Positions 16,267 through 25,015 are shown, counted from the stretch's first letter. The stretch is 62,625 bases of DNA from Pseudoneobacillus rhizosphaerae (GCF_917563885.1 NZ_CAKJTG010000026.1:1-62625), one strand, 5' to 3'. Numbers and translations: made by a program. The notes: generated from the letters alone by a model not told the origin.

Positions 16267-17802
16267 ATGAAGATATTTACGCTAATGTATGTCTTACATA
16301 AAATTCAATTACTTTCTCCAAGTAGTTTATATCGCTTAATGGTAGCGGTTTTTAAAAATGGTATGAACTTAATGACCTTATTACATTTTGCCAAAATGAA
16401 ATATGGTGATCATATTGCCTTAGTTGACGATGATGAAGCAATTACGTACCAACAGCTTTTTAAACAATCTAAGAAGCTTGCTTACTGTTTAAAGGAAAAG
16501 TATAACCTTCAAAGCGGACAAAAGGTGGGTTTTTTGTGCAAAAACCATGCAGAACTTGTAAAAGCTATTTTCGCTGTTTCAAGATTAGGAGCAAATGTCT
16601 ATCTATTAAATGCTGAAACGAGTAAGAGCCAGTTTAATCAGTTAGTCCATCGCCATCGTTTCGATCTTGTCATTTATGACAGTGAACTTAATGATTTGGT
16701 TGAACAATCCGATTATACGAATGTTAGGGTTTATACGTATCATAATCAGTTGCCAGCTTTAAACAATCTCCGATATTCAGACGTCAATGAAGAACAACGC
16801 TTAAAAAGAAGCTCAACTAGTAAACTTGTTCTGCAAACAAGTGGTACAACAGGCACTTCTAAGGATGCTGCTCATAAACCCTCTTTGTTTAACTTTTTAC
16901 ATCCATTTATGGCATTTATCCAGCGATTAAAGATATTAAATTATAAAACTGCCTATATCGCTACTCCTATTTATCATGGTTATGGGATTGCTGTTTTGCT
17001 TTTATTTATTCCATTGGGAAAAAAAGCTGTGATTAGCAGGGGATTTGATGCTAAAAAAGCTTGCAGAATCATACGTGAGCATCAGGTTGAAGTGGTTACA
17101 GTTGTTCCTCTAATGCTGCAGAAAATGCTACGAACTAATCCTGAAGACTTGAAATCTCTATCTTGTATTGCATCAGGTGGTGCAAGGCTTCCGATAAAGC
17201 TTATTGAACAGTCCTGTAACGAATTAGGGAATGTCCTATACAATTTGTACGGAACCTCAGAGGCTGGTTTAACTTTTATTGCTGCACCAGAGGATTTAAT
17301 AGATGCCCCTACTACATTAGGCAAAAAAATAAATAGACTTCAAATAAAGGTCTTGGATAACAACCTGATTGAGTTAAAAGATGGAAAAGTAGGACAGCTC
17401 TGCATAAAAAATGATTGGTCAATAGTTAATCGAAATAATACTTGGATTAAAACAGGTGATCTAGGCTACCGGGATGAAAATGGTTATTATTATTTATGTG
17501 GACGAACGGATGATATGGTCGTTTCAGGTGGAGAAAATGTTTATCCAATCGAAGTTGAACAAGTGCTAATTAAGCACCCCTTAATCGAGGATGTTGCTAT
17601 TATAGGAGTTACGGATAACCAATTTGGACAAAGGTTGAAAGCATTTGTACTTCCAGTAGAAAATGCTAATCTTACAGAAAAAGAACTACTTGAGTGGCTA
17701 CGGCCAAGAGTGGCCAGATTCCAGTTACCTAGAGAAATTAAATTTGTTGATAACATGCCCTATACTACTTTAGGGAAACTGGATAAAAAACAGCTCAAAT
17801 AA
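16267..17802 (+). CDS. AMP-dependent acyl-CoA synthetase/ligase
   Basis: A 511 aa full-length adenylate-forming enzyme that activates a carboxylic acid to acyl-AMP and then acyl-CoA. Motifs in order: LVLQTSGTTGTSKDA (P-loop-like; the usual PKG is replaced by SKD), YHGYGIAVLL, YGTSEAG, KTGDLGYRDENGYYYLCGR, VSGGENVYPIEVE and the C-terminal TLGKLDKKQLK with the catalytic Lys. It is translationally adjacent to the SDR. Together they could activate and then reduce or modify a fatty acid; the chain length is unknown. Confidence 0.87.
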   Translation: MKIFTLMYVLHKIQLLSPSSLYRLMVAVFKNGMNLMTLLHFAKMKYGDHIALVDDDEAITYQQLFKQSKKLAYCLKEKYNLQSGQKVGFLCKNHAELVKAIFAVSRLGANVYLLNAETSKSQFNQLVHRHRFDLVIYDSELNDLVEQSDYTNVRVYTYHNQLPALNNLRYSDVNEEQRLKRSSTSKLVLQTSGTTGTSKDAAHKPSLFNFLHPFMAFIQRLKILNYKTAYIATPIYHGYGIAVLLLFIPLGKKAVISRGFDAKKACRIIREHQVEVVTVVPLMLQKMLRTNPEDLKSLSCIASGGARLPIKLIEQSCNELGNVLYNLYGTSEAGLTFIAAPEDLIDAPTTLGKKINRLQIKVLDNNLIELKDGKVGQLCIKNDWSIVNRNNTWIKTGDLGYRDENGYYYLCGRTDDMVVSGGENVYPIEVEQVLIKHPLIEDVAIIGVTDNQFGQRLKAFVLPVENANLTEKELLEWLRPRVARFQLPREIKFVDNMPYTTLGKLDKKQLK

Positions 17803-17986
17803 CGGTAGATGAACCTTAGTAATATTAGATTCCTTTTTTGCAAAATTATCATACAAATTTAATGGTTTTATTAGATTGCTTTTAACGGAGAATAAAAGGA
17901 TTTTGGGAGTATTTGTAGAATTTTAAAATAGGAAATATTGTAGTTTAATGATGAACCCAATATGGGGATTTGAAAGAGGTTACATA

Positions 17987-18259
17987 ATGTCTGTTAGTTT
18001 TTCACAAATTGCAATTCTATTTATTTTTATCGGTGGTCCGATACTTTTACCACTTCTAACCAAGAAATGGACGTGGTTGATCACGATGATTATAGGGTAT
18101 GTAGTCTATATCCTTTGGGGTTTCTTTCTTCATTCCACCTCAGATGTTACCGAGTACGGTACAGGGTATGGCATGTTCATAGTCCCTTACATAATCGGAA
18201 TATCGATTTTAGGATCTTTTTTGCAACGTAACAAAAGCAAGAACCAAAAAAATATCTAA
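17987..18259 (+). CDS. Small three-helix membrane protein, unknown
   Basis: A 90 aa hydrophobic protein with three predicted spans (IAILFIFIGGPILLPLL, WLITMIIGYVVYILWGFF, MFIVPYIIGISILGSFL) and a short basic tail. The ATG at 17987 follows GAAAGAGG; the in-frame ATG at 17948 has no ribosome site. I do not recognise a family. A GNAT gene follows 16 bases downstream. Confidence 0.65.
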   Translation: MSVSFSQIAILFIFIGGPILLPLLTKKWTWLITMIIGYVVYILWGFFLHSTSDVTEYGTGYGMFIVPYIIGISILGSFLQRNKSKNQKNI

Positions 18260-18275
18260 AAAGTAGGAGAAAAAT

Positions 18276-18824
18276 ATGAATTTACCAAAAGTGTTTCCAA
18301 CCCTGGAAACGGAGCGATTTATTCTGAGAAAAATCGAATTATCCGATTCAGAAGAAATGTATAACTATTTTTCAAAAGATGAAGTTACAAAATATTATGA
18401 TTTAGATTCCTTTACTGAAGTTAGCCAAGCTAGTGAATTAATTAACAAATTCGCAACTAGGTTCGAACAAAATAAAGGCATCAGATGGGGGATAGCTGAT
18501 AGAGAAAATAACAAACTCATCGGCAGCTGTGGATACCATAATTGGGAGAAGGACCATTTTAAAGCTGAGATTGGATTTGAATTGACTCCTGCTTATTGGC
18601 AAAAAGGAGTAATGTCCGAGGCAATCAAACCAATCCTCCAATTTGGCTTTGAACAAATGGAGTTAAATCGAATCGAAGCCTTCTATGATCCAGAAAATAT
18701 TGCATCCAAAAAAACGCTTGAAAAAGCGGGATTTATTTTTGAAGGAGTGTTAAGAAAAGCGGCCTTTGAAAAAGGACAGTTTTGTGATGCTGCTGTTTGT
18801 TCGCTATTGAAGGAAGAGTATTAA
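18276..18824 (+). CDS. GNAT acetyltransferase, RimJ/RimL type
   Basis: A 182 aa protein of the RimJ/RimL/YdaF-like acetyltransferase group. It begins ETERFILRKIELSDSEEMY, typical of the family, has LIGSCGYHNWE and the motif-A segment AEIGFELTPAYWQKGVMSEA, and ends with IEAFYDPENIASKKTLEKAGF then a FEGVLR strand. Such enzymes acetylate N-terminal residues of proteins or small amines. It lies in a run of closely spaced small genes, 17987-19459. Confidence 0.88.
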   Translation: MNLPKVFPTLETERFILRKIELSDSEEMYNYFSKDEVTKYYDLDSFTEVSQASELINKFATRFEQNKGIRWGIADRENNKLIGSCGYHNWEKDHFKAEIGFELTPAYWQKGVMSEAIKPILQFGFEQMELNRIEAFYDPENIASKKTLEKAGFIFEGVLRKAAFEKGQFCDAAVCSLLKEEY

Positions 18825-18838
18825 AGGGAGACTAAATC

Positions 18839-19459
18839 ATGAGTGAATTTACATTTGGATTTTTAGTTGGAAATTCAGAACAAAACCAACATTTTGTAAA
18901 AGAATTAGCCAATACTCCAATAATTAAACCACTAAATAATGATTGGTTAGTATTTAATTACGAAGAGTACGGTGTTCCCGAAAGTATTTTAAATCTGTCT
19001 AAAAGTACCCCAGTACTCCTTTTCCATAATGCAGAAGATCATGGATGGGGTTTTGAAATTTTTCAAAATGGAGCGAGGATATCTAAATTAGATATTTCAT
19101 ACGAAATGGAAGAAGAATTTATTTGGAAGGAATTTGAGAAAAGGTATCCTGATATGGATGATTATATAGAGTTTATGTATATGAACCCAGAAGGGCAGGA
19201 AATATACTCTAGACTAAAAGAAGAACTGAATATTAGTGAAAAAGTAAGTGAGCAATTTGACACATTAGATATTAAGGCATTCAGTTTGTTTTCAGTTGAA
19301 GAAGCTCGAATAAAGGAATTAAATAATATTTTAACACCAAGTCACTTATTATCTTTAGAAGATATCTTTGGGCTAGTCGAAAGCTTTAAGAAAATATTAA
19401 ATATGGAAGAAATGAGCTGGATTAGACCTGATCGTCCAGATTGGTTTTTTGAGAATTAA
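18839..19459 (+). CDS. Uncharacterised acidic cytosolic protein
   Basis: A 206 aa protein with no signal peptide or membrane span and a strongly acidic composition. Recognisable blocks are LVGNSEQNQHFVKELAN, HNAEDHGWGFEIFQNG and the C-terminal WIRPDRPDWFFEN. I do not recognise the family; an immunity-like or SMI1/KNR4-unrelated small protein is possible but unsupported. It starts 14 bases after the GNAT stop with AAAGGGAG as ribosome site, so it shares that operon and ends at the terminator at 19482. Confidence 0.7.
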   Translation: MSEFTFGFLVGNSEQNQHFVKELANTPIIKPLNNDWLVFNYEEYGVPESILNLSKSTPVLLFHNAEDHGWGFEIFQNGARISKLDISYEMEEEFIWKEFEKRYPDMDDYIEFMYMNPEGQEIYSRLKEELNISEKVSEQFDTLDIKAFSLFSVEEARIKELNNILTPSHLLSLEDIFGLVESFKKILNMEEMSWIRPDRPDWFFEN

Positions 19460-19481
19460 ACTAACAACTTTTTACTTAAAC

Positions 19482-19535
19482 GTGTTAGGTCCCAATCGTG
19501 TAAATTTGTCACGGGTGGTTCCTAGCACATTTTTA
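19482..19535 (+). terminator. Terminator ending the 18-19.5 kb gene run
   Basis: GTGTTAGG pairs with CCTAGCAC, with a further CGTG/CACG stem inside, followed by ATTTTT. Confidence 0.75.
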
Positions 19536-19602
19536 ATGTTCTACTGAATCTGTATTTTATCCCATTCACTATGGAATAATGAAAAAAAGTGATGGTGATA
19601 AA

Positions 19603-20331
19603 ATGGGAAAATATTTTCAAGCAGACGGTACAGATACATTTCGTTTATTTTCTTTTACACATTGGGCTACATTGTTTGTGCTGTTTTTAATTATTGTCTG
19701 TATCTACATTTTTAGAAATACACTAAGAAAAGCTCGTATAAATCTCACCGCCCGACTTGTGCTTGCCGTAATGATGGTAGGCTCGGAAATCTCCCTCCAT
19801 ATTTGGCTTTGGAGCATAAACGAATGGACGATCCAAAATTCATTGCCATTGCATTTAAGTAGCATTTCGATTCTTTTATCTGCGGTATTAGTAGTAACAA
19901 AGAGCTACCGACTCTTCGAATTTACCTATTTTGCTGGAGTGGGCAGTGCCCTTCAAGCGATGATCACTCCAGATATAAGCGCGTACACCTTTCCACATTT
20001 TCGCTATATACACTTTTTTATCTCACATGGCGGAATTGTCGTGGTTAATTTGTTTATCGTCTTTGTTGAAAAATACAGACCAACATTAACAAGTCTATGG
20101 AAGGCATTCCTGTATCTCAATATTTACACAGTGTTTATCTTTTTCCTTAACTATTTTTTAAAAGGTAATTATATGTACATCTCAGAAAAACCAGTCAACC
20201 CTTCGCTATTAGATTATTTAGGACCATGGCCCTACTACATACTACCATTGGAATTAATAACTCTGGTCACATTTTTCATACTGTACTTACCATTTTGGTT
20301 TTTACATCGAAACAAAAGCAAAAATTTATAA
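19603..20331 (+). CDS. YwaF-like integral membrane protein (TIGR02206 type)
   Basis: A 242 aa protein with about seven transmembrane helices. Conserved features are LFSFTHWATLFVLFLI at the start, SLPLHLSSISILLSAVLVV in the middle, and the late helix LGPWPYYILPLELITLVTFF. The ATG at 19603 follows GGTGAT, which matches the end of the anti-Shine-Dalgarno complement; the ATG at 19579 lacks a site. The role of this family is unknown. Its stop overlaps the next gene region (TAATG). Confidence 0.8.
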   Translation: MGKYFQADGTDTFRLFSFTHWATLFVLFLIIVCIYIFRNTLRKARINLTARLVLAVMMVGSEISLHIWLWSINEWTIQNSLPLHLSSISILLSAVLVVTKSYRLFEFTYFAGVGSALQAMITPDISAYTFPHFRYIHFFISHGGIVVVNLFIVFVEKYRPTLTSLWKAFLYLNIYTVFIFFLNYFLKGNYMYISEKPVNPSLLDYLGPWPYYILPLELITLVTFFILYLPFWFLHRNKSKNL

Positions 20332-20345
20332 TGAGGGAAAATGAA

Positions 20346-20837
20346 ATGTTCCATAACATAAAACAAAACAAAGTCATTTTTTTTATTTTTGGTGTGTATT
20401 TAGCTGCTCTAGCTAAAGAAGTCTCCATGCTTTTAAGCTATCGGCAGCAAGCAGATTATCTTCTGTTGGACAGTATAAATCGAGGGGATTTGTTTATCAT
20501 CATACTCATTTTCTTGATTCTAGTGGATGGACTGGCAATATGGTTTATGTTAAAACAACACCAGGCAGGACTTTGGCTTGCCATTCTTTCTACCATTTTT
20601 AAGAGGGTCGAAGAGTATTTCGTTCTCCAGATTTCCTTTGATAATTTTGATCTATTAAAAGATATATTCATTCAAAAGAGACTAGCACAAGGTAGGCCAG
20701 TGGATGAACAAATGGTTTCTCAATTTTTAAGTCCTGAGCTTTTTACAATTACTTATGGGTTAATGGGACTTTTTTCAGTTATTATCGTGATTTTATTACT
20801 TTGGAAACGAAATTACTTCTATGAGAAAAAAGAGTAG
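20346..20837 (+). CDS. Four-helix membrane protein, unknown
   Basis: A 163 aa hydrophobic protein with four predicted spans (VIFFIFGVYLAALAKE, IIILIFLILVDGLAIWFML, LWLAILSTIFKRVEEYFV, ITYGLMGLFSVIIVILLLW). The ATG at 20346 follows GAGGG by about 8 bases; another ATG at 20331 overlaps the stop of the YwaF-like gene but has no ribosome site. It is probably co-transcribed with that gene. No family recognised. Confidence 0.65.
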   Translation: MFHNIKQNKVIFFIFGVYLAALAKEVSMLLSYRQQADYLLLDSINRGDLFIIILIFLILVDGLAIWFMLKQHQAGLWLAILSTIFKRVEEYFVLQISFDNFDLLKDIFIQKRLAQGRPVDEQMVSQFLSPELFTITYGLMGLFSVIIVILLLWKRNYFYEKKE

Positions 20838-20877
20838 CAAAGTGAATAAATATGCTAATTCTGAATAGGAAATTTGT

Positions 20878-21213
20878 TTATCTAGTCACTTCCCTAAATT
20901 TAATTCCGATTAATCTTTCAGTATTTTTATCAATTTCAATATCCACTAAAACACCAAATTCTTTATCTTTTTCCTTTAGCCATAACTTAAATTTTTCTGT
21001 GCTTGAAGTTGTCCCTGGAACTTTTCCAAGATGCAGATAATCCGTAATAGCAGCATTCGGGTACTTTTCTTTTGTTTTCTGCATGGCAAGTTGCCCCCAC
21101 TTAGCATACGGAGGTACTTCGGCCTTCACGATACTAGATGTGCTAATATTAGGGGTTATGGTCGTTCCTAAATTTAATACAATACCCAAAAATAAACTAA
21201 CTAATATTTTCAT
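20878..21213 (-). CDS. Secreted DUF3889 protein, YqzG-like
   Basis: A 111 aa exported protein. A signal peptide (MKILVSLFLGIVLNLG) precedes a small domain beginning PPYAKWGQLAMQKTKEKYP, characteristic of YqzG-type proteins, followed by ITDYLHLGK and a C-terminal strand pair. The ATG at 21213 follows GGTAGGTG; the upstream in-frame GTG at 21222 overlaps that site. The function is unknown. It converges with the membrane gene ending at 20837. Confidence 0.8.
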   Translation of the reverse strand: MKILVSLFLGIVLNLGTTITPNISTSSIVKAEVPPYAKWGQLAMQKTKEKYPNAAITDYLHLGKVPGTTSSTEKFKLWLKEKDKEFGVLVDIEIDKNTERLIGIKFREVTR

Positions 21214-21362
21214 GAATAGCACCTACCTTTTTCTTATCGTTTGCAAGTTTTTTGTTTGATATTCATTAAAAGGAGTAATCGAAATTAAAAGTCTTTATTT
21301 TTAAAAAATTTCACTTATAATATGTATGAACCTCCTAAATCGAAAGGATAGAGAAAACAAAC

Positions 21363-21920
21363 ATGGTAATAAAAGTACCAATTCAAAAATACATATCAAC
21401 ATTAGTCCTAGTGGCAGCCCATGTCATCGTGATTAGTTTATTAGCACACTTCTTCTTGCCCCAGTTTAGCTTGAATTCTATTATTCTATTAGGATCAGCC
21501 TTTTATGTTTTTAAAGTAATTAATTATCTTGTAGCTTCTGTTCATGTGAAAGAGAATTCTATTGTAACTAATGGTTTTTTCAAAAGAGGAAAAGTCATTC
21601 CTTATGGGGCCATTCAAGAAGTCGAACTAGAAGGCCCATCGCAATTTAACAGTAATTATATGTTAGCTTTATACGGAGAAAGAAAACCAAACTTAGCCAA
21701 AAGGCACGTATTAGCAAGAATACCGATTTTTTGGTTCTCAAGAAGCAAGATTGTTGAGTTGCTGAATACGGTTAAGGAAAACAATTATCGTGTACAATTT
21801 CAAAAACAAGTTAGTCTCTTTATGATTGGACAGTATTGGAAGACATTGTTAGTCAATTATGTGATTCAGTATGTGATTTTAGCTGTAATCGTTGTTGTTA
21901 TTATTACGAAATATAATTAA
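21363..21920 (+). CDS. Membrane protein with a PH-like loop, unknown
   Basis: A 185 aa protein with two N-terminal spans (residues about 10-60), a soluble middle carrying HVKENSIVTNGFFKRGKVIP (resembling the start of bacterial PH domains), and a C-terminal span VIQYVILAVIVVVIITKY. I place it tentatively with bacterial PH-domain membrane proteins. It is monocistronic. Function unknown. Confidence 0.6.
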   Translation: MVIKVPIQKYISTLVLVAAHVIVISLLAHFFLPQFSLNSIILLGSAFYVFKVINYLVASVHVKENSIVTNGFFKRGKVIPYGAIQEVELEGPSQFNSNYMLALYGERKPNLAKRHVLARIPIFWFSRSKIVELLNTVKENNYRVQFQKQVSLFMIGQYWKTLLVNYVIQYVILAVIVVVIITKYN

Positions 21921-22042
21921 CTTACTTTGGCACCTTGAAACTATTTGTTTTTGGGTGTTTTTATTTGTCCTAAACAGGGGATTCTTTGAACAAGTCGAAT
22001 ACTAAAAGTGGCAAAACAACCAAACATAAAGGGGAATACTAA

Positions 22043-22530
22043 ATGCTGGCAATAATAAAAAAGTAGAAAACGGCCATATTGCCCGATTTGAACGTCATTT
22101 CAACCATTCAGTAGAAGACGTTTGGTCCTGGTTGACGGATAATGAAAAACTTCTTAAATGGTTTTCTGAACTTCGAGTTGATGAACTTCGTGAAGGCGGT
22201 GTAATTAAGTTTGATATGCAGGATGGCACCATTGAGGAACTAACGATACTAGATCTAGAAATGAACTCCATTCTGGAATTTACATGGGGAGAAGACATTG
22301 TTCGTTTTGAGTTAAATCAAGAATCAGATGGCTGCAGCTTAGTTTTAATCGAGAAGATTAAAACCATCACAAACCATACTCCAAAAGACCTTGCTGGATG
22401 GCATGTATGTCTAGATGTCATTAATGCCCTGTTAAATGGAAATACAATAGAGGATCAAAAAGAAGAATGGAAAAAGTGGTACGTAAAATATGTTCAAGCT
22501 GTAAGTAATATCTCAGAAGTTCAAAATTAA
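22043..22530 (+). pseudogene. SRPBCC/AHSA1-like protein, frameshifted near the N terminus
   Basis: A START-like (AHSA1) protein whose reading frame breaks. The ATG at 22043, with ribosome site AAGGGG, gives MLAIIKK and stops at 22064. The main frame (VENGHIARFERHFNHSVEDV...) has no usable start before a TTG at 22132. One more A in the run of six A at 22057-22062 would join the two into an intact roughly 163 aa protein with the family pattern FERHFNHSVEDVWSWLTDNE and LAGWHVCLDVINALLNG. It could be a real pseudogene, a sequencing error or a slippery-site gene. The 132-residue domain is otherwise undamaged. Confidence 0.75.
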
Positions 22531-22575
22531 TAAATCCAATTCTAACTACTTTCCAAACAACAAGGAAGTGAAATA

Positions 22576-22791
22576 TTGGGTACACTTTTTATTGTTTTAG
22601 GACTAATCTGTATCGGCCTATTTTTGAATTCCTTAATAAAGGAATTAAAGAAAGCCAAATCGACTAAAGAAAAGTGGGAAAGGTTTTTTGATGTCCTTTT
22701 TGATGAATTTATGGGTATTGCTGGTCTATTTTATGTCGGGATATTATTAGTTCTTTACGGATTGTTAAGAAACTTACATATACTTGATTAA
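22576..22791 (+). CDS. Small membrane protein, unknown
   Basis: A 71 aa protein with two hydrophobic helices (LFIVLGLICIGLFLNSLI and IAGLFYVGILLVLYGLL) separated by a lysine-rich loop. It has a TTG start with AAGGAAGTG upstream. No family recognised. The 52-bp array starts about 50 bases later. Confidence 0.6.
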   Translation: MGTLFIVLGLICIGLFLNSLIKELKKAKSTKEKWERFFDVLFDEFMGIAGLFYVGILLVLYGLLRNLHILD

Positions 22792-22840
22792 AAAGAAGGC
22801 TATCTTAATGGTTAATGTTGATTATCTAACCTAAAACAGT

Positions 22841-23224
22841 CGAGCGAGAACACCTCGCGAACGCGAAACCCGCCTAAAAGGAAGAAAACGTGCACGCGAG
22901 AAGTTCTCGCGAACGCGAAACTCGTCCAAAAGGAGAATAACGTGCACGTGAGAAGTTCTCGCGAACGCGAAACCCGCCCAAAAGGAAGAAAACGCGTACG
23001 CGAGAACACCTCGCGAACGCGAAACCCGTCCAAAAGGAAGAAAACGTGCACGTGAGAAGTTCTCGCGAACGCGAAACCCGTCCAAAAGGAAGAAAACGCG
23101 CACGCGAGAACTCCTCGCTAACGCGAAATCCGTCCAAAAGGAGAATAACGTGCACGTGAGAAGTTCTCGCGAACGCGAAACCCGCCCAAAAGGGGAAATT
23201 GTGCACGCGAGAAGTTTTCGTGTG
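22841..23224. repeat. 52-bp GC-rich tandem array, about seven units
   Basis: The anchor ACGCGAAA recurs at 22861, 22913, 22965, 23017, 23069, 23121 and 23173, an exact 52-base period. Each unit carries two dyads: ACGTGCACGT (or close variants) and GCGAGAAGTTCTCGC. In some units the latter reads GCGAGAACACCTCGC, keeping the five outer pairs. The array is far more GC-rich than its surroundings. It lies between the convergent ends of the small membrane gene and yitT. There are no unique spacers, so it is not a CRISPR; minus-strand frames through it follow from the repeat. Confidence 0.92.
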
Positions 23225-23324
23225 ACCGAATCAAACCAAAAACATTCGGACACTTTTAAAATAGCAACACTATAGATTAACAGAGCCAAAAAAGTTAAAA
23301 CGCTCATTCCCACATTTTTTTGTG

Positions 23325-24197
23325 TTAATGAATATCATGCTTTTTAAAGTTTCCGCCTTTTACTTCAGCTACATCATATACAACAACAAAGGCATTTACG
23401 TCAATTTCATTAATGATTTCTTTCATTTTACTATCCTCTAAACGGTTTACAATACAAGTGATTTCTTTAAATTGTTCATTTCTATAACCACCTTGAGCAA
23501 GTGTATACGTTGCTCCTCGACCTAAACGATCACGAATGACCTCTACCATAACTTCAGGTTGATTAGTGATAATTTTAAAGCTTTTCGAGCCGCTTAATCC
23601 TTCTTCGACTATGTGAATAACTTTTGAAGCAATATAGTACGCGATTCCCGATAATATAGCTCCTTGGAGACCAAATACAAATGAAACAACGATAAATACA
23701 AACATGTTTAAAAATAATATGAGGTCACTTGTCCCAAAAGGTAATTTTCGTGAAAGAAGTACGGCTAACATATCAATTCCATCTAATGCTCCGCCATTTC
23801 GTAAAGCTAACCCCATTCCAAAGCCGATGATAATACCACCGACGACCGTTATTAATAATGTATCTCCATGGATAATGGTTGGAACATGATGCATGAGGGT
23901 AGTGCCAATTGATAGGGAAGCAATGCCCATAACTGAATAAATGGCAAAACTTTTACCAATTTGTTTATATCCTAAAAATACAAATGGGATATTTAAAATG
24001 CCAATTAAAAGTCCTAGTGGTAAACCAAATAATTTTGAACCAACGATACTCAAGCCTGTTACGCCACCGTCTGATACGTTGTTTGGGATTAATACGGCTT
24101 CTAATCCGTATGCTGTTATTAATCCACCAATAATAACTAAAAATACGCGTAAAACCATTTTAAGTTTATTGCTTTTTTGCTTTTTGATTGGACTCAT
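23325..24197 (-). CDS. YitT family membrane protein (DUF161 + DUF2179)
   Basis: A 290 aa protein with an N-terminal five-to-six-helix module. VFLVIIGGLITAYGLEAVLIP, NNVSDGGVTGLSIVGSKLFG and RNGGALDGIDMLAVLLSRK are typical of YitT/YpjC/YqfU relatives. A cytoplasmic DUF2179 tail follows from about residue 215 (VMVEVIRDRLGRGATYTLAQGGY). The ATG at 24197 follows CGAGGA; the two upstream in-frame starts lie before or in that site. Function is not established for the family. It is divergent from the RraB-domain gene. Confidence 0.88.
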   Translation of the reverse strand: MSPIKKQKSNKLKMVLRVFLVIIGGLITAYGLEAVLIPNNVSDGGVTGLSIVGSKLFGLPLGLLIGILNIPFVFLGYKQIGKSFAIYSVMGIASLSIGTTLMHHVPTIIHGDTLLITVVGGIIIGFGMGLALRNGGALDGIDMLAVLLSRKLPFGTSDLILFLNMFVFIVVSFVFGLQGAILSGIAYYIASKVIHIVEEGLSGSKSFKIITNQPEVMVEVIRDRLGRGATYTLAQGGYRNEQFKEITCIVNRLEDSKMKEIINEIDVNAFVVVYDVAEVKGGNFKKHDIH

Positions 24198-24417
24198 TAT
24201 CATTCCTCGTTTCAAATTCTTTCCTTATTCACACTAGTTTAACCATTATGTAATAAATCACTTTTACAATATTTTGTTTTTAATAATACTATTTTTTTTT
24301 GATAACTCACCACATTCTAATAGAAAATGTTGTATTTTCCCCACACATAGTAAATAATCAATTGAATTGGATAAAACTAAGTAAACGACTAGTAACGTAA
24401 AAAATGGAGTGAATTAG

Positions 24418-24930
24418 ATGACGAAACCAAAAGCTAAAGCGAAAAGTGGTACAGGTAGAGGAACAGATAAAAAGGGTTGGAACCGTTGGCAATCTAAGGC
24501 TAAGAAAATTAAAAGCGCTAAACCTTATGTAAGTAAAGGTACTAAACAAGATGAAGCTAAATCAGCCAATAAAAATAAGAGCAACTCACCTGTCAAAGAG
24601 GAAAAGTCTCTGAAGTTTCCCGATGACGCAAATGGTCAAGCTTTAAAAAGCCTTTACAAAGAGGGAATTGATTTCAAAAAATCACACTCAGTAGAGTTCT
24701 TTATAGCAGTACCTGACAAAAAATCTGGCGAAATAGTTTCAGAAGTACTTAAAGCTGAAGGCTTTAACTGTTTCTTGGAGCAAGATGATGAAACAGATGA
24801 ATGGTCTTGCTGTACTTCTAAAAACATGCTGTTGGATTATGATTCAATCGTTGAAATTCAGAATAAATTAGATCAATTAAGTAAACCACATGGTGGATTT
24901 TCAGATGGTTGGGGAGTATTTGTCGATTAG
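24418..24930 (+). CDS. RraB-domain protein with a lysine-rich N-terminal tail
   Basis: A 170 aa protein. Residues 1-65 are a low-complexity basic tail (MTKPKAKAKSGTGRGTDKKG, WQSKAKKIKSAKPYVSKGTK), probably disordered. Residues about 68-170 form an RraB / DUF695-like domain: DANGQALKSLYKEGIDF, HSVEFFIAVPD, DEWSCCTSKNML, and the end motif GGFSDGWGVFVD. RraB inhibits RNase E in enterobacteria. Bacillaceae generally use RNase Y instead, so a different RNA- or protein-binding role is likely; this is inference. Confidence 0.75.
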   Translation: MTKPKAKAKSGTGRGTDKKGWNRWQSKAKKIKSAKPYVSKGTKQDEAKSANKNKSNSPVKEEKSLKFPDDANGQALKSLYKEGIDFKKSHSVEFFIAVPDKKSGEIVSEVLKAEGFNCFLEQDDETDEWSCCTSKNMLLDYDSIVEIQNKLDQLSKPHGGFSDGWGVFVD

Positions 24931-25015
24931 GGAAGAACTAACATTATATTTATACATAGTAAAATGAATAATTTATCAAAAGAAAAGCACAATAAATTTT
25001 AAAGGAGGATGTTAA

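Noticed and set aside
22841-23224. CRISPR array
   Set aside because: The repeat units are contiguous with no unique spacers, and no cas gene is in the window.
22812-23313. Three overlapping minus-strand open frames rich in FRVRE / RSRELL-type words
   Set aside because: They are the 52-bp repeat read in rotating frames (52 is not a multiple of three), have no ribosome sites and belong to no protein family.
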